This document shows, piece by piece, positions 26,897 to 36,868 of a stretch of 64,000 nucleotides of DNA; the first letter of the stretch is position 1, and each line of letters opens with the position of its first letter. Made by a program: the position numbers and the translations under genes. Origin of the DNA: Pseudomonas putida (GTDB taxonomy: Bacteria > Pseudomonadota > Gammaproteobacteria > Pseudomonadales > Pseudomonadaceae); assembly GCF_003228315.1 (NCBI RefSeq), contig NZ_CP029693.1, forward strand, positions 682,001 through 746,000, given 5' to 3'. Below the pieces are notes generated by a model. It ran no database searches. It was not told the DNA's origin and was given only the letters and a program-made list of their open reading frames with translations.

Positions 26897-27614
26897 CCTT
26901 TTGCAGATTCTCGGGCTGTCGGGCTTCAGCCTGAAGGGCTTTGGCCCGTTGCTGCTGCAAGGCTCGTGGATGACGGTCAAGTTGTCCTTCATGTGCCTGC
27001 TGGTGAGTGTGGGCCTGGGCCTGATCGGTGCCAGCGCCAAGCTGTCCCGCTCGGCGCTGTTGCGCATGCCGGCGCAGGCCTACACCACGCTGATCCGCGG
27101 GGTGCCGGACCTGGTGCTGATGCTGCTGATCTTCTACAGCCTGCAAACCTGGCTGACCCAACTGACCGAAGCGATGGGCTGGGACTACATCGAAATCGAC
27201 CCGTTCAGCGCCGGGGTGATTACCCTGGGCTTCATCTACGGGGCGTATTTCACCGAGACCTTTCGCGGCGCCATCCTCGCCGTGCCAAAGGGGCAGATGG
27301 AAGCCGCCACCGCCTACGGCCTGACCCGTGCCCAGCGCTTTCGCCTGGTGGTGTTCCCGCAAATGATGCGCTTCGCGCTGCCGGGCATCGGCAATAACTG
27401 GATGGTCATCCTCAAGGCCACCGCGCTGGTGTCGATCATCGGCCTGGCGGATCTGGTCAAGGTGGCCCAGGACGCCGGCAAGAGTTCCTACCAACTGTTC
27501 TTCTTCCTGGTGCTGGCGGCCCTGATCTATCTGGCGGTCACCACCGTTTCGAACCAGGTCCTGCGCCGGCTGGAGATCCACTACGCTGCAGGCACCCGTG
27601 AGGCCGTACGATGA
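26886..27614 (+). CDS. ABC transporter permease, HisQ type
   Basis: The 242-residue protein has about five membrane segments and the HisQ-type opening (GFGPLLLQGSWMTVKLSF). The EAA loop reads MEAATAYGLTRAQRFRLVVFP (about 138-158). It forms the membrane pore with the HisM-type permease encoded next. The two genes overlap by four bases (ATGA at 27611-27614). Confidence 0.94.
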   Translation: MLDNLLQILGLSGFSLKGFGPLLLQGSWMTVKLSFMCLLVSVGLGLIGASAKLSRSALLRMPAQAYTTLIRGVPDLVLMLLIFYSLQTWLTQLTEAMGWDYIEIDPFSAGVITLGFIYGAYFTETFRGAILAVPKGQMEAATAYGLTRAQRFRLVVFPQMMRFALPGIGNNWMVILKATALVSIIGLADLVKVAQDAGKSSYQLFFFLVLAALIYLAVTTVSNQVLRRLEIHYAAGTREAVR

Positions 27615-28321
27615 TCGAGCTACTGCAGGAATACTGGAAACCCTTCCTCTATAACGACGGCCAGAACATCACCGGCCTGGCCATGACCTTGTGGTTGCTC
27701 AGCGCCTCGATCTTCATCGGCTTCGTGATGTCGGTGCCGCTGTCGATTGCCCGGGTGTCTCGCAACGTCTGGGTGCGCTGGCCGGTGCAGTTCTACACCT
27801 ACCTGTTTCGCGGCACACCGCTGTATATACAGCTATTGATCTGCTACACCGGGATCTACAGCATCGCGGCGGTGCGGGCCCAGCCCATGCTTGACGCGTT
27901 CTTTCGCGACGCCATGAACTGCACCATCCTCGCTTTCGCCCTGAACACCTGCGCCTACACCACGGAGATTTTCGCCGGGGCGATCCGCAGCATGAACCAT
28001 GGCGAAATCGAGGCCGCCAAGGCCTATGGCCTGCGGGGCTGGAAGCTGTATGCCTACGTGATCATGCCGTCGGCGCTGCGCCGCTCGTTGCCGTATTACA
28101 GCAACGAAGTGATCCTGATGCTGCACTCGACCACCGTGGCCTTCACCGCCACCGTGCCGGACATTCTCAAGGTCGCCAGGGATGCCAACTCGGCGACCTT
28201 CCTGACGTTCCAGTCGTTCGGTATTGCCGCCGCCATCTACCTGGCAGTCACTTTCTCACTGGTCAGCCTGTTCCGCCTGGCTGAACGCCGCTGGTTGTCT
28301 TTCCTTGGCCCGGCTCATTAA
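27611..28321 (+). CDS. ABC transporter permease, HisM type
   Basis: The 236-residue protein has the HisM layout, with GLAMTLWLLSASIFIGFVMS near 20-40 and an EAA loop IEAAKAYGLRGWKLYAYVIM (about 135-155). With the HisQ-type protein it makes the heterodimeric pore for a basic amino acid or histidine. Its stop codon is followed by AGGAGG and the ATPase gene. Confidence 0.94.
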   Translation: MIELLQEYWKPFLYNDGQNITGLAMTLWLLSASIFIGFVMSVPLSIARVSRNVWVRWPVQFYTYLFRGTPLYIQLLICYTGIYSIAAVRAQPMLDAFFRDAMNCTILAFALNTCAYTTEIFAGAIRSMNHGEIEAAKAYGLRGWKLYAYVIMPSALRRSLPYYSNEVILMLHSTTVAFTATVPDILKVARDANSATFLTFQSFGIAAAIYLAVTFSLVSLFRLAERRWLSFLGPAH

Positions 28322-28337
28322 TTCAGGAGGCTTGCAC

Positions 28338-29102
28338 ATGTACAAACTGACCGTTGAAAACCTGCACAAAAGCTACGGCAACCATGAAGTGCTCAAGGGC
28401 GTCTCGCTGAGCGCCAAGACCGGCGACGTGATCAGCCTGATCGGCGCCAGTGGCTCGGGCAAGAGCACCTTTTTGCGCTGCATCAACTTCCTGGAAACGC
28501 CCAACGACGGCGCCATGAGCCTGGACAACCAGCCGATTCGCATGGTCCACGACCGGCACGGCATGCGCGTGGCCGACGCCGACGAACTGCAACGCCTGCG
28601 CACCCGCCTGGCCATGGTGTTCCAGCATTTCAACCTGTGGAGCCACATGACGGTGCTGGAGAACATCACCATGGCCCCGCGCCGGGTGCTGGGGGTCAGC
28701 AAGAAGGACGCCGAGGAGCGCGCCCGGCGTTATCTGGACAAGGTCGGCTTGCCGGCGCGGGTGGCCGATCAATACCCGGCCTTTCTGTCTGGCGGCCAGC
28801 AGCAGCGCGTCGCCATTGCCCGGGCGCTGAGCATGGAGCCGGAGATCATGCTGTTCGATGAACCGACCTCGGCGCTGGACCCGGAGCTGGTGGGTGAGGT
28901 GCTCAAGGTCATACAAGGGCTGGCCGAAGAAGGGCGCACCATGATCATGGTCACCCACGAAATGAGCTTTGCCCGCAAGGTGTCGAACCAGGTGTTGTTC
29001 CTGCACCAGGGGCGCGTGGAAGAGCAGGGCGCGCCCGAGGATGTATTGGGCAACCCCAAGAGCGAACGCCTGCAGCAGTTCCTCAGCGGTAACCTGAAGT
29101 AA
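28338..29102 (+). CDS. ABC transporter ATPase, HisP type
   Basis: Start at 28338, 13 bases after the first base of a strong AGGAGG, gives 254 residues beginning MYKLTVENLHKSYG. Walker A is GASGSGKS (about 36-43), the signature LSGGQQQR (about 156-163), Walker B MLFDEP, and the H-loop VTHEMS. The insertion after the Q-loop (RRVLGVSKKDAEERAR) is normal for HisP/GlnQ proteins. It powers the transporter. A REP pair follows the stop. Confidence 0.95.
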   Translation: MYKLTVENLHKSYGNHEVLKGVSLSAKTGDVISLIGASGSGKSTFLRCINFLETPNDGAMSLDNQPIRMVHDRHGMRVADADELQRLRTRLAMVFQHFNLWSHMTVLENITMAPRRVLGVSKKDAEERARRYLDKVGLPARVADQYPAFLSGGQQQRVAIARALSMEPEIMLFDEPTSALDPELVGEVLKVIQGLAEEGRTMIMVTHEMSFARKVSNQVLFLHQGRVEEQGAPEDVLGNPKSERLQQFLSGNLK

Positions 29103-29123
29103 CCCCGAAGAGCGCGATCAATC

Positions 29124-29228
29124 CCCTGTAGGAGCGAGCATGCTCGCGATGAACGACAGAGCAACGCGGGGCGTCAGGCTGCCAGCGTTATCGTTGACGT
29201 CCATCGCAAGCATGCTCGCTCCTACAGG
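29124..29228. repeat. REP doublet
   Basis: Inverted REP pair with the variant core GCGAGCATGCTCGCG, between the ATPase gene and the hutU promoter. Confidence 0.88.
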
Positions 29229-29320
29229 TTTATTCGGCGTTCAGATTCATCCGTATATCCAGTCATTTCACCCGCGACGACCTAAAAACAGACTCGGTGA
29301 AAAATTCACTTGATTAAGCT

Positions 29321-29346
29321 TGTATATACATGATTGTATTTATACA
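29321..29346. promoter_or_regulatory. HutC-like operator before hutU: TGTATATACA and TGTA-N4-TACA
   Basis: A perfect TGTA-TA-TACA palindrome (29321-29330) is followed by TGTATTTATACA (29335-29346), 51 bases before the hutU start. TGTA-N2-TACA matches my recollection of the HutC site of pseudomonads. A HutC-like repressor is encoded at 35054-35788, but the link is an inference. Confidence 0.5.
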
Positions 29347-29396
29347 TCCGCTGTATCAACAAACCACCCCGACAGGCCAAAACAAGAGGATTCCCG

Positions 29397-31088
29397 GTGA
29401 GCAAGCCAACCCCCGCCCAAGTTACCAAGCACCGTGACGTTGAAATCCGTGCCCCGCGCGGCAACAAGCTGACCGCCAAAAGCTGGCTGACCGAAGCGCC
29501 GCTGCGCATGCTGATGAACAACCTCGACCCTGAAGTGGCCGAGAATCCAAAGGAACTGGTGGTCTACGGCGGCATCGGCCGTGCCGCGCGTAACTGGGAG
29601 TGCTACGACAAGATCGTCGAGAGCCTGACCAACCTGAACGACGACGAGACCCTGCTGGTGCAATCCGGCAAGCCGGTCGGCGTGTTCAAGACCCACAGCA
29701 ACGCCCCGCGCGTGCTGATCGCCAACTCCAACCTGGTGCCGCACTGGGCCACTTGGGAACACTTCAACGAACTGGACGCCAAGGGCCTGGCCATGTACGG
29801 CCAGATGACCGCCGGCAGCTGGATCTACATCGGCAGCCAGGGCATCGTCCAGGGCACCTACGAAACCTTCGTCGAAGCCGGTCGCCAGCACTACAACGAC
29901 AACCTGACCGGCAAGTGGGTCCTGACCGCAGGCCTCGGTGGCATGGGCGGCGCCCAGCCTCTGGCTGCAACTCTGGCTGGCGCTTGCTCGCTGAACATCG
30001 AATGCCAGCAGATCAGCATCGATTTCCGTCTGAAAACCCGCTACGTCGACGAGCAAGCCAAGGATCTGGACGACGCCCTGGCTCGCATCGAGAAATACAC
30101 CAAGGAAGGCAAGGCGATCTCCATCGCCCTGTGCGGCAACGCCGCTGAAATCCTCCCGGAACTGGTGCGTCGCGGCGTGCGTCCGGACATGGTCACCGAC
30201 CAGACCAGCGCCCACGACCCGTTGAACGGCTACCTGCCAGCCGGCTGGACCTGGGACGAATACCGCGCTCGCGCCAAGACCGAGCCGGCTGCCGTGGTGA
30301 AAGCCGCCAAGCAATCGATGGCCGTGCACGTCAAAGCCATGCTCGACTTCCAGAAAATGGGCGTGCCGACCTTCGACTACGGCAACAACATCCGTCAGAT
30401 GGCCCAGGAAGAGGGCGTGGAAAACGCTTTCGATTTCCCAGGCTTCGTACCGGCCTACATCCGTCCACTGTTCTGCCGTGGCATCGGCCCGTTCCGCTGG
30501 GCGGCACTGTCGGGCAACGCTGAAGACATCTACAAGACCGACGCCAAGGTCAAGGAACTGATCCCGGACGACGCCCACCTGCACAACTGGCTGGACATGG
30601 CCCGCGAGCGCATCAGCTTCCAGGGCCTGCCGGCGCGTATCTGCTGGGTCGGCCTGGGCCTGCGCGCCAAGCTGGGCCTGGCGTTCAACGAAATGGTCCG
30701 CAGCGGCGAGCTGTCGGCACCGATCGTGATCGGTCGCGACCACCTGGACTCCGGCTCGGTCTCCAGCCCGAACCGCGAAACCGAATCGATGCAGGACGGT
30801 TCCGACGCCGTGTCCGACTGGCCATTGCTCAACGCCCTGCTCAACACCGCGAGCGGCGCGACCTGGGTGTCCCTGCACCACGGCGGCGGCGTTGGCATGG
30901 GCTTCTCCCAGCACTCGGGCATGGTGATCGTCTGCGACGGTACTGACGAAGCGGCCGAGCGCATCGCTCGCGTGCTGCACAACGACCCGGCCACCGGCGT
31001 CATGCGTCATGCCGATGCCGGTTACCAGATCGCCATCGACTGCGCCAAGGAACAAGGGCTGAACCTGCCGATGATTACCGGCAAATAA
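29397..31088 (+). CDS. hutU: Urocanate hydratase (urocanase)
   Basis: Start put at GTG 29397, preceded by AAGAGGA, giving 563 residues. The longer frame upstream runs through the operator. The body matches Pseudomonas HutU throughout ([59 protein letters not shown]). The NAD-binding region is [20 protein letters not shown]. It converts urocanate to 4-imidazolone-5-propionate using NAD as electrophile. It precedes hutH in the same direction. hutI, hutG, hutF and hutD are not found in the window, so later steps are encoded elsewhere. Confidence 0.98.
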   Translation: MSKPTPAQVTKHRDVEIRAPRGNKLTAKSWLTEAPLRMLMNNLDPEVAENPKELVVYGGIGRAARNWECYDKIVESLTNLNDDETLLVQSGKPVGVFKTHSNAPRVLIANSNLVPHWATWEHFNELDAKGLAMYGQMTAGSWIYIGSQGIVQGTYETFVEAGRQHYNDNLTGKWVLTAGLGGMGGAQPLAATLAGACSLNIECQQISIDFRLKTRYVDEQAKDLDDALARIEKYTKEGKAISIALCGNAAEILPELVRRGVRPDMVTDQTSAHDPLNGYLPAGWTWDEYRARAKTEPAAVVKAAKQSMAVHVKAMLDFQKMGVPTFDYGNNIRQMAQEEGVENAFDFPGFVPAYIRPLFCRGIGPFRWAALSGNAEDIYKTDAKVKELIPDDAHLHNWLDMARERISFQGLPARICWVGLGLRAKLGLAFNEMVRSGELSAPIVIGRDHLDSGSVSSPNRETESMQDGSDAVSDWPLLNALLNTASGATWVSLHHGGGVGMGFSQHSGMVIVCDGTDEAAERIARVLHNDPATGVMRHADAGYQIAIDCAKEQGLNLPMITGK

Positions 31089-31098
31089 CAAAGCAAAA

Positions 31099-31193
31099 CC
31101 TGTAGGAGCAAAGCTTGCTCGCGATGGCGGTGTGTCAGCCAACGCATATGTTGAATTTGCCGGCCTCATCGCGAGCAAGCTCAGCTCCTACAA
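31099..31193. repeat. REP doublet, diverged variant
   Basis: Inverted REP pair with the core GCAAAGCTTGCTCGCG / CGCGAGCAAGCTCAGC, between hutU and hutH. Confidence 0.85.
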
Positions 31194-31229
31194 GGAATAA
31201 ATGATTATCCAGGCTTAAGGAGCTTGAAC

Positions 31230-32762
31230 ATGACTGCATTGAACCTGATTCCCGGCCAACTGAGCCTTGCCCAACTGCGCGCTGTGTACCAGCAGCCAGT
31301 GAAATTGACCCTCGACAACAGCGCCTCGGCCCAGATCGAAGCCAGCGTCGCCTGCGTGGAACAGATCCTCGCCGAAAACCGCACCGCCTACGGCATCAAC
31401 ACCGGTTTCGGCCTGCTGGCATCCACTCGCATCGCCAGCGCCGACCTGGAAAACCTGCAGCGTTCGCTGGTGCTGTCCCACGCCGCCGGTGTCGGCGAGC
31501 CGATCAGCGACGCACTGTGCCGCCTGATCATGGTGCTCAAGGTCAACAGCCTGAGCCGTGGTTTCTCCGGCATCCGCCGCAAAGTCATCGATGCGCTGAT
31601 CTCGCTGATCAACGCCGAGGTTTACCCGCACATTCCGTTGAAAGGTTCTGTAGGCGCCTCCGGCGACCTCGCTCCTCTGGCGCACATGTCGCTGGTGCTG
31701 CTGGGCGAAGGCAAGGCCCGCTACAAGGGCCAATGGCTGCCGGCTACCGAAGCCCTGGCTGTGGCCGGTCTGGAACCTTTGACCCTGGCGGCCAAGGAAG
31801 GCCTGGCGCTGCTCAACGGCACCCAGGTGTCCACCGCATTCGCCCTGCGCGGAATGTTCGAAGGCGAAGACCTGTTCGCCGGCGCCCTGGCTGTAGGCGG
31901 CCTGACCGTTGAAGCGGTACTGGGTTCGCGTTCGCCGTTCGACGCGCGCATCCACGCCGCTCGTGGTCAAAAAGGTCAGATCGACACCGCTGCCGCTTAC
32001 CGCGACCTGCTGGGCGAGCGCAGTGAAGTCTCCGATTCCCACCAGAACTGCGAGAAGGTGCAGGATCCGTACTCCCTGCGCTGCCAGCCTCAAGTAATGG
32101 GCGCCTGCCTGACCCAGTTCCGCCACGCTGCCGAAGTACTGGTGATCGAAGCCAACGCCGTGTCCGACAACCCGCTGGTGTTCGCCGCTGAAGGCGATGT
32201 GATTTCCGGTGGTAACTTCCACGCCGAGCCGGTGGCCATGGCCGCCGACAACATGGCGCTGGCCATCGCCGAAATCGGCTCCCTCAGCGAGCGTCGCATC
32301 TCGCTGATGATGGACAAGCACATGTCGCAACTGCCGCCGTTCCTGGTGGCCAATGGCGGCGTGAACTCCGGTTTCATGATCGCCCAGGTGACTGCTGCGG
32401 CGCTGGCCAGCGAGAACAAGGCGCTGTCCCATCCGCACTCGGTGGACAGCCTGCCGACCTCCGCCAACCAGGAAGACCACGTGTCCATGGCTCCGGCTGC
32501 CGGCAAGCGCCTGTGGGAAATGGCCGAAAATACCCGTGGCATTCTGGCCGTGGAATGGCTTGCCGCCTGCCAGGGTCTGGACCTGCGCGAAGGCCTGAAG
32601 ACCTCGGCCAAGCTGGAACTGGCACGTACCACCCTGCGTGACAAAGTCGCCCACTACGAAAAAGACCGTTTCTTCGCCCCGGACATCAATGCCGCGAGCG
32701 AACTGCTGGCCTCCCGTTGCCTGAACGAGCTGGTACCGGCGCGTCTGCTGCCAAGCCTCTAA
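31230..32762 (+). CDS. hutH: Histidine ammonia-lyase
   Basis: Start at ATG 31230 with AAGGAG 8 bases before; the TTG six bases earlier is too close to it. The 510-residue protein carries the MIO-forming ASG at residues 143-145 ([12 protein letters not shown]), the loop YGINTGFG near 54-61, and [22 protein letters not shown] sequence near 405, all conserved in HutH. It deaminates L-histidine to urocanate, the step before HutU. The order hutU-hutH with an amino-acid permease downstream is seen in pseudomonads. Confidence 0.98.
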   Translation: MTALNLIPGQLSLAQLRAVYQQPVKLTLDNSASAQIEASVACVEQILAENRTAYGINTGFGLLASTRIASADLENLQRSLVLSHAAGVGEPISDALCRLIMVLKVNSLSRGFSGIRRKVIDALISLINAEVYPHIPLKGSVGASGDLAPLAHMSLVLLGEGKARYKGQWLPATEALAVAGLEPLTLAAKEGLALLNGTQVSTAFALRGMFEGEDLFAGALAVGGLTVEAVLGSRSPFDARIHAARGQKGQIDTAAAYRDLLGERSEVSDSHQNCEKVQDPYSLRCQPQVMGACLTQFRHAAEVLVIEANAVSDNPLVFAAEGDVISGGNFHAEPVAMAADNMALAIAEIGSLSERRISLMMDKHMSQLPPFLVANGGVNSGFMIAQVTAAALASENKALSHPHSVDSLPTSANQEDHVSMAPAAGKRLWEMAENTRGILAVEWLAACQGLDLREGLKTSAKLELARTTLRDKVAHYEKDRFFAPDINAASELLASRCLNELVPARLLPSL

Positions 32763-32774
32763 GCAGGCGTCTTG

Positions 32775-32795
32775 GCCGGGAGCCCGGCTCCCGGC
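32775..32795 (+). terminator. GC-rich hairpin between hutH and permease gene
   Basis: Stem GCCGGGAG/CTCCCGGC with a 5-base loop begins 12 bases after the hutH stop. No T-run follows, so it is more likely a partial stop or an mRNA-stability hairpin inside the operon. Confidence 0.45.
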
Positions 32796-32873
32796 ACCTC
32801 CCATTTCCGTGCACGGTCTGTCTGACAGGCTGTGTGCGGCTTTTCGCCCGACAAAAATAATCAGGAAAGCGAA

Positions 32874-34277
32874 ATGCAAGCGCAAGCAACAGGTTTGAAA
32901 CGCGGGCTGTCGGCTCGGCATATCCGCTTCATGGCGTTGGGGTCGGCCATCGGCACCGGGCTGTTCTACGGTTCGGCCTCTGCGATCCAGATGGCTGGCC
33001 CGGCGGTGCTGCTGGCCTATCTGATCGGTGGCGCGGCGGTGTACATGGTCATGCGCGCCCTCGGTGAAATGGCGGTGCACAACCCGGTCGCGGGTTCCTT
33101 CGGCCAGTACGCCAGCACCTACCTGGGGCCGATGGCCGGCTTTATTCTCGGTTGGACCTATGCGTTCGAGATGGTCATCGTCGGCCTGGCCGACGTGACG
33201 GCCTTCGGCATCTATATGGGCTTCTGGTTTCCGGAAGTGGCGCGCTGGATCTGGGTGCTCGGCATCGTCTTCGTGATCGGCGGCCTGAACCTGTGCACCG
33301 TGAAGGTCTTCGGTGAAATGGAGTTCTGGATGTCACTGCTCAAGGTCGGCGCGATTATCGCGATGATCCTCGGCGGCTTCGGCATCATGGCGTTCGGCAT
33401 TGGCAGTTCAACCACCGGACATGTGACGGGGATCAGCAACCTGTGGACCCAGGGCGGCTTCATGCCCAACGGCGTGGGCGGCCTGATCGCTTCGTTCGCG
33501 GTGGTGATGTTTGCGTTCGGCGGCATCGAGATCATCGGCGTGACCGCCGGTGAAGCGAAGGACCCGCAGCATGTACTGCCAAAAGCGATCAACGCGGTTC
33601 CCCTGCGGATCCTGCTGTTCTACGTCCTGACCCTGTTTGTGCTGATGTCGATCTTCCCGTGGCAGCAAATCGGTAGCAACGGCAGTCCTTTCGTGCAGAT
33701 TTTCGACAACCTGGGCATCAGCTCGGCGGCGACCATCCTCAACATCGTGGTGATTTCCTCGGCGATCTCGGCGATCAACAGCGACATCTTCGGTGCCGGG
33801 CGCATGTTGTTCGGCCTGTCGCGGCAAGGTCACGCGCCGAAGGCCTTCGGGCAGTTGTCGCGCCATGGCGTGCCATGGATGACCGTGGTGGTGATGAGCG
33901 CCGCCTTGCTCGGTGGCGTGCTGCTGAACTACCTGATCCCGGAAAACGTGTTCGTCCTGATCGCGTCGATCGCGACCTTCGCCACCGTTTGGGTGTGGCT
34001 GATGATCCTGCTGACCCAGGTGGCCATGCGTCGCTCGATGAGCGCCGAACAGGTCGCACAGCTGAAGTTTCCAGTGCCGTTCTGGCCTTATGCGCCGATG
34101 GCCGCGATTGTCTTCATGGCCTTCATCTTCGGCGTATTGGGTTACTTCCCGGATACTCAGGCAGCCTTGATCGTCGGGTGTGTGTGGATTGCCTTGCTGG
34201 TGCTCGCTTACCGGCTGTGGGTCAAGCCAGTGGCGGGGCAGGCGGCGCGGGTGATGGGCGAATCGACGGTTCGTTAA
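32874..34277 (+). CDS. Amino-acid permease, APC family (histidine/proline type)
   Basis: Start at 32874, preceded by CAGGAAAGCGAA, gives 467 residues. About twelve membrane segments are visible, and the family marks [40 protein letters not shown] and [20 protein letters not shown] are intact. It is most like the ProY/HutT-type permeases of pseudomonads. Lying after hutH, it probably imports histidine or urocanate across the inner membrane by proton symport. Confidence 0.92.
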   Translation: MQAQATGLKRGLSARHIRFMALGSAIGTGLFYGSASAIQMAGPAVLLAYLIGGAAVYMVMRALGEMAVHNPVAGSFGQYASTYLGPMAGFILGWTYAFEMVIVGLADVTAFGIYMGFWFPEVARWIWVLGIVFVIGGLNLCTVKVFGEMEFWMSLLKVGAIIAMILGGFGIMAFGIGSSTTGHVTGISNLWTQGGFMPNGVGGLIASFAVVMFAFGGIEIIGVTAGEAKDPQHVLPKAINAVPLRILLFYVLTLFVLMSIFPWQQIGSNGSPFVQIFDNLGISSAATILNIVVISSAISAINSDIFGAGRMLFGLSRQGHAPKAFGQLSRHGVPWMTVVVMSAALLGGVLLNYLIPENVFVLIASIATFATVWVWLMILLTQVAMRRSMSAEQVAQLKFPVPFWPYAPMAAIVFMAFIFGVLGYFPDTQAALIVGCVWIALLVLAYRLWVKPVAGQAARVMGESTVR

Positions 34278-34292
34278 GCCGGACGCATGCCT

Positions 34293-34320
34293 GTGGCGAG
34301 GGGAGGAATCCCCTCGCCAC
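34293..34320. terminator. Bidirectional hairpin between convergent genes
   Basis: A 12-bp perfect stem (GTGGCGAGGGGA/TCCCCTCGCCAC) with a 4-base loop sits between the permease stop (+) and the Gfa-family stop (-). This sequence is a familiar dispersed hairpin in fluorescent pseudomonads. Confidence 0.65.
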
Positions 34321-34340
34321 CTGTAACTCAAGGGCAGGTT

Positions 34341-34934
34341 TCAAGCGCCTGGCAACAGGCCTCTCTGCCTGGCGACATGGGTCGCCAGTGCGTCCATCAA
34401 ATCCGGGGACAGGCAGTCATAGGGTTCAAGGCCGATAGCACGCAGCCGTTCGCGGATGGCCTTCATCTGCGCCGGTGGCGTGCCGGTTTCGATAATCGAC
34501 GACACGAACGCCGCGAAACCCGGTGCGCACCAGCCACGCTGAGGCGACAGCTCGGTGTGCACGAAGTCCAGGCCGTAGAACGCATGATCCTTGTTCTCGA
34601 TCCGCCCGAAGAGATGGGCGTGGCATTGCTTGCAGGCGTGGCGCTGGATGGTCGCGGAGGCGTCGACAATTTCCAGTTTTTCGCCATGGGCGGTGACGCT
34701 GACCTTGTCACGGGGCACCACGGCAATCACGGCGAATATCGCCCCTTGTGGCTTCCAGCATTTGCTGCAGCCGCACGCATGGTTATGCAGGGTTTGCGCG
34801 TCGACCCTGACCTCGACCTTGTCGTTTGCACACAGGCATTGCAGGGTGCCGCCGGTGAAGTTCGCGGCGGCAGGTTCAAAACCTTTGTCCGGTGCAGCAT
34901 TGTCCAGCACAGGGTGCAGCTTCGGGGTACTCAC
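34341..34934 (-). CDS. gfa: Gfa-family protein, S-(hydroxymethyl)glutathione synthase
   Basis: The 197-residue protein has the three Cys clusters of the Gfa zinc fold: [16 protein letters not shown] and CKQCHAHLF, with the GFA-specific C-terminal region [13 protein letters not shown]. It binds glutathione and is reported to speed its reaction with formaldehyde. The glutathione-dependent formaldehyde dehydrogenase that normally acts next is not seen nearby. It is transcribed away from the HutC-like gene promoter, on the same strand. Confidence 0.92.
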   Translation of the reverse strand: MSTPKLHPVLDNAAPDKGFEPAAANFTGGTLQCLCANDKVEVRVDAQTLHNHACGCSKCWKPQGAIFAVIAVVPRDKVSVTAHGEKLEIVDASATIQRHACKQCHAHLFGRIENKDHAFYGLDFVHTELSPQRGWCAPGFAAFVSSIIETGTPPAQMKAIRERLRAIGLEPYDCLSPDLMDALATHVARQRGLLPGA

Positions 34935-35053
34935 GTTGGCGTCTCCTTTTCAGGCTGTCAGACGACAGTGTCTGAGGGCAGGGTGGTCCAAGCAGTATAG
35001 GAGCCGCTCAAGACCCGCCACGGGCCGGGTATCGGTGAGTCACGCTGAAACGA

Positions 35054-35788
35054 TCAGTTGTCCCTGTGCGCCCCGACCGGCAGGCGGCTGCCCAGGCGAT
35101 AGCGGGAGGAGGGGTGGATCAGGCGCACGTAGGTCACGATCTTGCTCTGGTTCCAGGTGCGGCGCATGAGCACCAGGCAAGGTTCGTTGATATCGATTTG
35201 CAGGTATTTGCTTTCGTCGCTGCTTGGGTGGCTGGCCTCGACGATATGCTCCATCTCATCGGGCCGCAGCACCTGCAACAGGTACATGGCCGGTTGCAGG
35301 TTTTCGCCAAATTCCTGCTGGAGAAAATCGGGAATCATCTCGGGATTGACGTAGCGATCCTCGAGCTGCACCGGAATGCCTTCTTCGCTGTGCACACAGA
35401 TCACGTGAAAAACCGAAGCACCGGTCGGCAGCGACAATGCAGCCGCTACGGGCATCGAGGCGACTTCGCGCCCCAGGTGCAGGACCTTGCACGTGTAAGT
35501 GTGGCCCCGAGCGATGATCTCGTCGGCGATGTTGGTGATTCGCAGCAGGTTGGATTGCGGCTTGCTTTCGGCGACGAAGGTCCCAACGCCCGAGATTCGC
35601 ACCAGATGGCCTTCTTCGGTCAGTTCACGCAAGGCACGGTTGATGGTCATGCGCGACATGCCCAGTTCCTCGACCAACCGATGCTCGGAAGGGATCAGGT
35701 CCCCGGGTTTCCAAACGCCCGCGCGAAGCTGGCCCTGCACGAAATCCTTCGCGCGCCGATAGAGCGCTTGCGGTGCATTTTTAATCAT
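35054..35788 (-). CDS. GntR-family regulator, HutC/UTRA subfamily
   Basis: The 244-residue protein has an N-terminal winged HTH (IPSEHRLVEELGMSRMTINR, GVGTFVAE) and a UTRA effector domain (about 90-240, QLEDRYVNPEMIPDF). The pattern follows HutC repressors closely, including RITNIADEIIARGH and MRRTWNQSKIVTYVRLIHP. HutC senses urocanate and represses hut genes. It is about 4 kb from hutU-hutH, separated by the permease and gfa, so control of the hut cluster is likely but not proven. It has no hutF divergent to it, unlike the usual Pseudomonas hut locus. Confidence 0.85.
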   Translation of the reverse strand: MIKNAPQALYRRAKDFVQGQLRAGVWKPGDLIPSEHRLVEELGMSRMTINRALRELTEEGHLVRISGVGTFVAESKPQSNLLRITNIADEIIARGHTYTCKVLHLGREVASMPVAAALSLPTGASVFHVICVHSEEGIPVQLEDRYVNPEMIPDFLQQEFGENLQPAMYLLQVLRPDEMEHIVEASHPSSDESKYLQIDINEPCLVLMRRTWNQSKIVTYVRLIHPSSRYRLGSRLPVGAHRDN

Positions 35789-35894
35789 CAGTCGGTCCGT
35801 ATTTCCTGGACGGCAAGCACACTTGCCAAGGCTTGGAGAAAAAAGTCGATATCGTCACAGCTTATGATGGCTACCTGCAAGTGCCTCGCGGCAC

Positions 35895-36761
35895 TTAATG
35901 CTCATGGCCATGGGAGTGCACCGTCAGGGCGCCCGGTACCTTGGTGCGTTCCAGCCCGCCTCGGGCCAGCCAGCGCAGGGTCTGTTCATGGGCACGCTGC
36001 AGCAGGGACTCGGTCTGGGCAAAGTTGAACACCGATACGTCCACGGGACACAAAGGCGGGACGATATGCAGGTTGGCGAGGGTGCGGAAGTGTTCAATGT
36101 CGCTCACCAACTGGCGCATGCTCATCAGGTTGACGGTATGCAATGCCAGGGCGATCAAGCCCCGGGGCGGTTGGGGCAGGGCGCAACTCATCCCGGTGGG
36201 GACGACCACGATGTCGGTGGCTCCCAGGGCGACGGCGGTTGAAATGGGGGTATTGCTGGCCACGCCCCCGTCAATCAGGAACTGATCGCCAATTTGCACA
36301 CTGGGAAATACCAGTGGAATGGCGGCGCTGGCCAGCAACGCCTTGCCGATTTTGCCACTGGACAGAACGGTCTCGGCGCCGCTGAGCAAATCGGTGGTGA
36401 CAATGTGCAGCGGCAACACCGCATCCTCGATACGCGTTATGGGCAGCGCCTGCTCCAGCAGCCGGTTCAAGGCGGATGGCTGCAACAGAAAACCACGCTG
36501 CTTGAGCAGTCCTCTACAGGTATCGAGCCAGGACAGGGGGAAAATGTCGGTTTTGCGCAAACCGCGCCAGAAACCGGCGAGTGCCTCGACGCCAGCTGCA
36601 TCGGGCCGTGACGCAAAGTAAGCACCGTTGATGGCGCCGACCGAAGCGCCGACCACCAGGTCGAATCGAACATCGGCTTCGACCAGGGCCTTCAACATGC
36701 CCACCTGGACAGCCCCCAGGCTGCCACCGCCAGCGAATACGATTGCGGTTTTGGTTGCCAT
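35895..36761 (-). CDS. Patatin-like phospholipase
   Basis: Start at 36761 gives 288 residues beginning MATKTAIVFAGGGSLGAVQVG. The glycine-rich oxyanion loop is GGGSLG (about 11-16), the nucleophile Ser lies in GASVG (about 39-43), and the catalytic Asp in DGGVASNTPI (about 155-164). It should hydrolyse acyl ester bonds of lipids. No secretion signal is seen, so it is probably cytoplasmic. Its 5' neighbour is the acyl-CoA dehydrogenase pair. Confidence 0.92.
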   Translation of the reverse strand: MATKTAIVFAGGGSLGAVQVGMLKALVEADVRFDLVVGASVGAINGAYFASRPDAAGVEALAGFWRGLRKTDIFPLSWLDTCRGLLKQRGFLLQPSALNRLLEQALPITRIEDAVLPLHIVTTDLLSGAETVLSSGKIGKALLASAAIPLVFPSVQIGDQFLIDGGVASNTPISTAVALGATDIVVVPTGMSCALPQPPRGLIALALHTVNLMSMRQLVSDIEHFRTLANLHIVPPLCPVDVSVFNFAQTESLLQRAHEQTLRWLARGGLERTKVPGALTVHSHGHEH

Positions 36762-36868
36762 GGTCGAAGTCTCGGCGCGCCAATGTATCGAATCAGTGTA
36801 GCCGGGTGATTTGTGCACCCGGGACATCCTTGTCCTTGTTTGCCTGTCAGGGGCTGACGACGAGCAGG

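Noticed and set aside
29340..31178. 612-codon minus-strand frame across hutU
   Set aside because: Shadow of hutU; no family features and the hutU frame is unambiguous.
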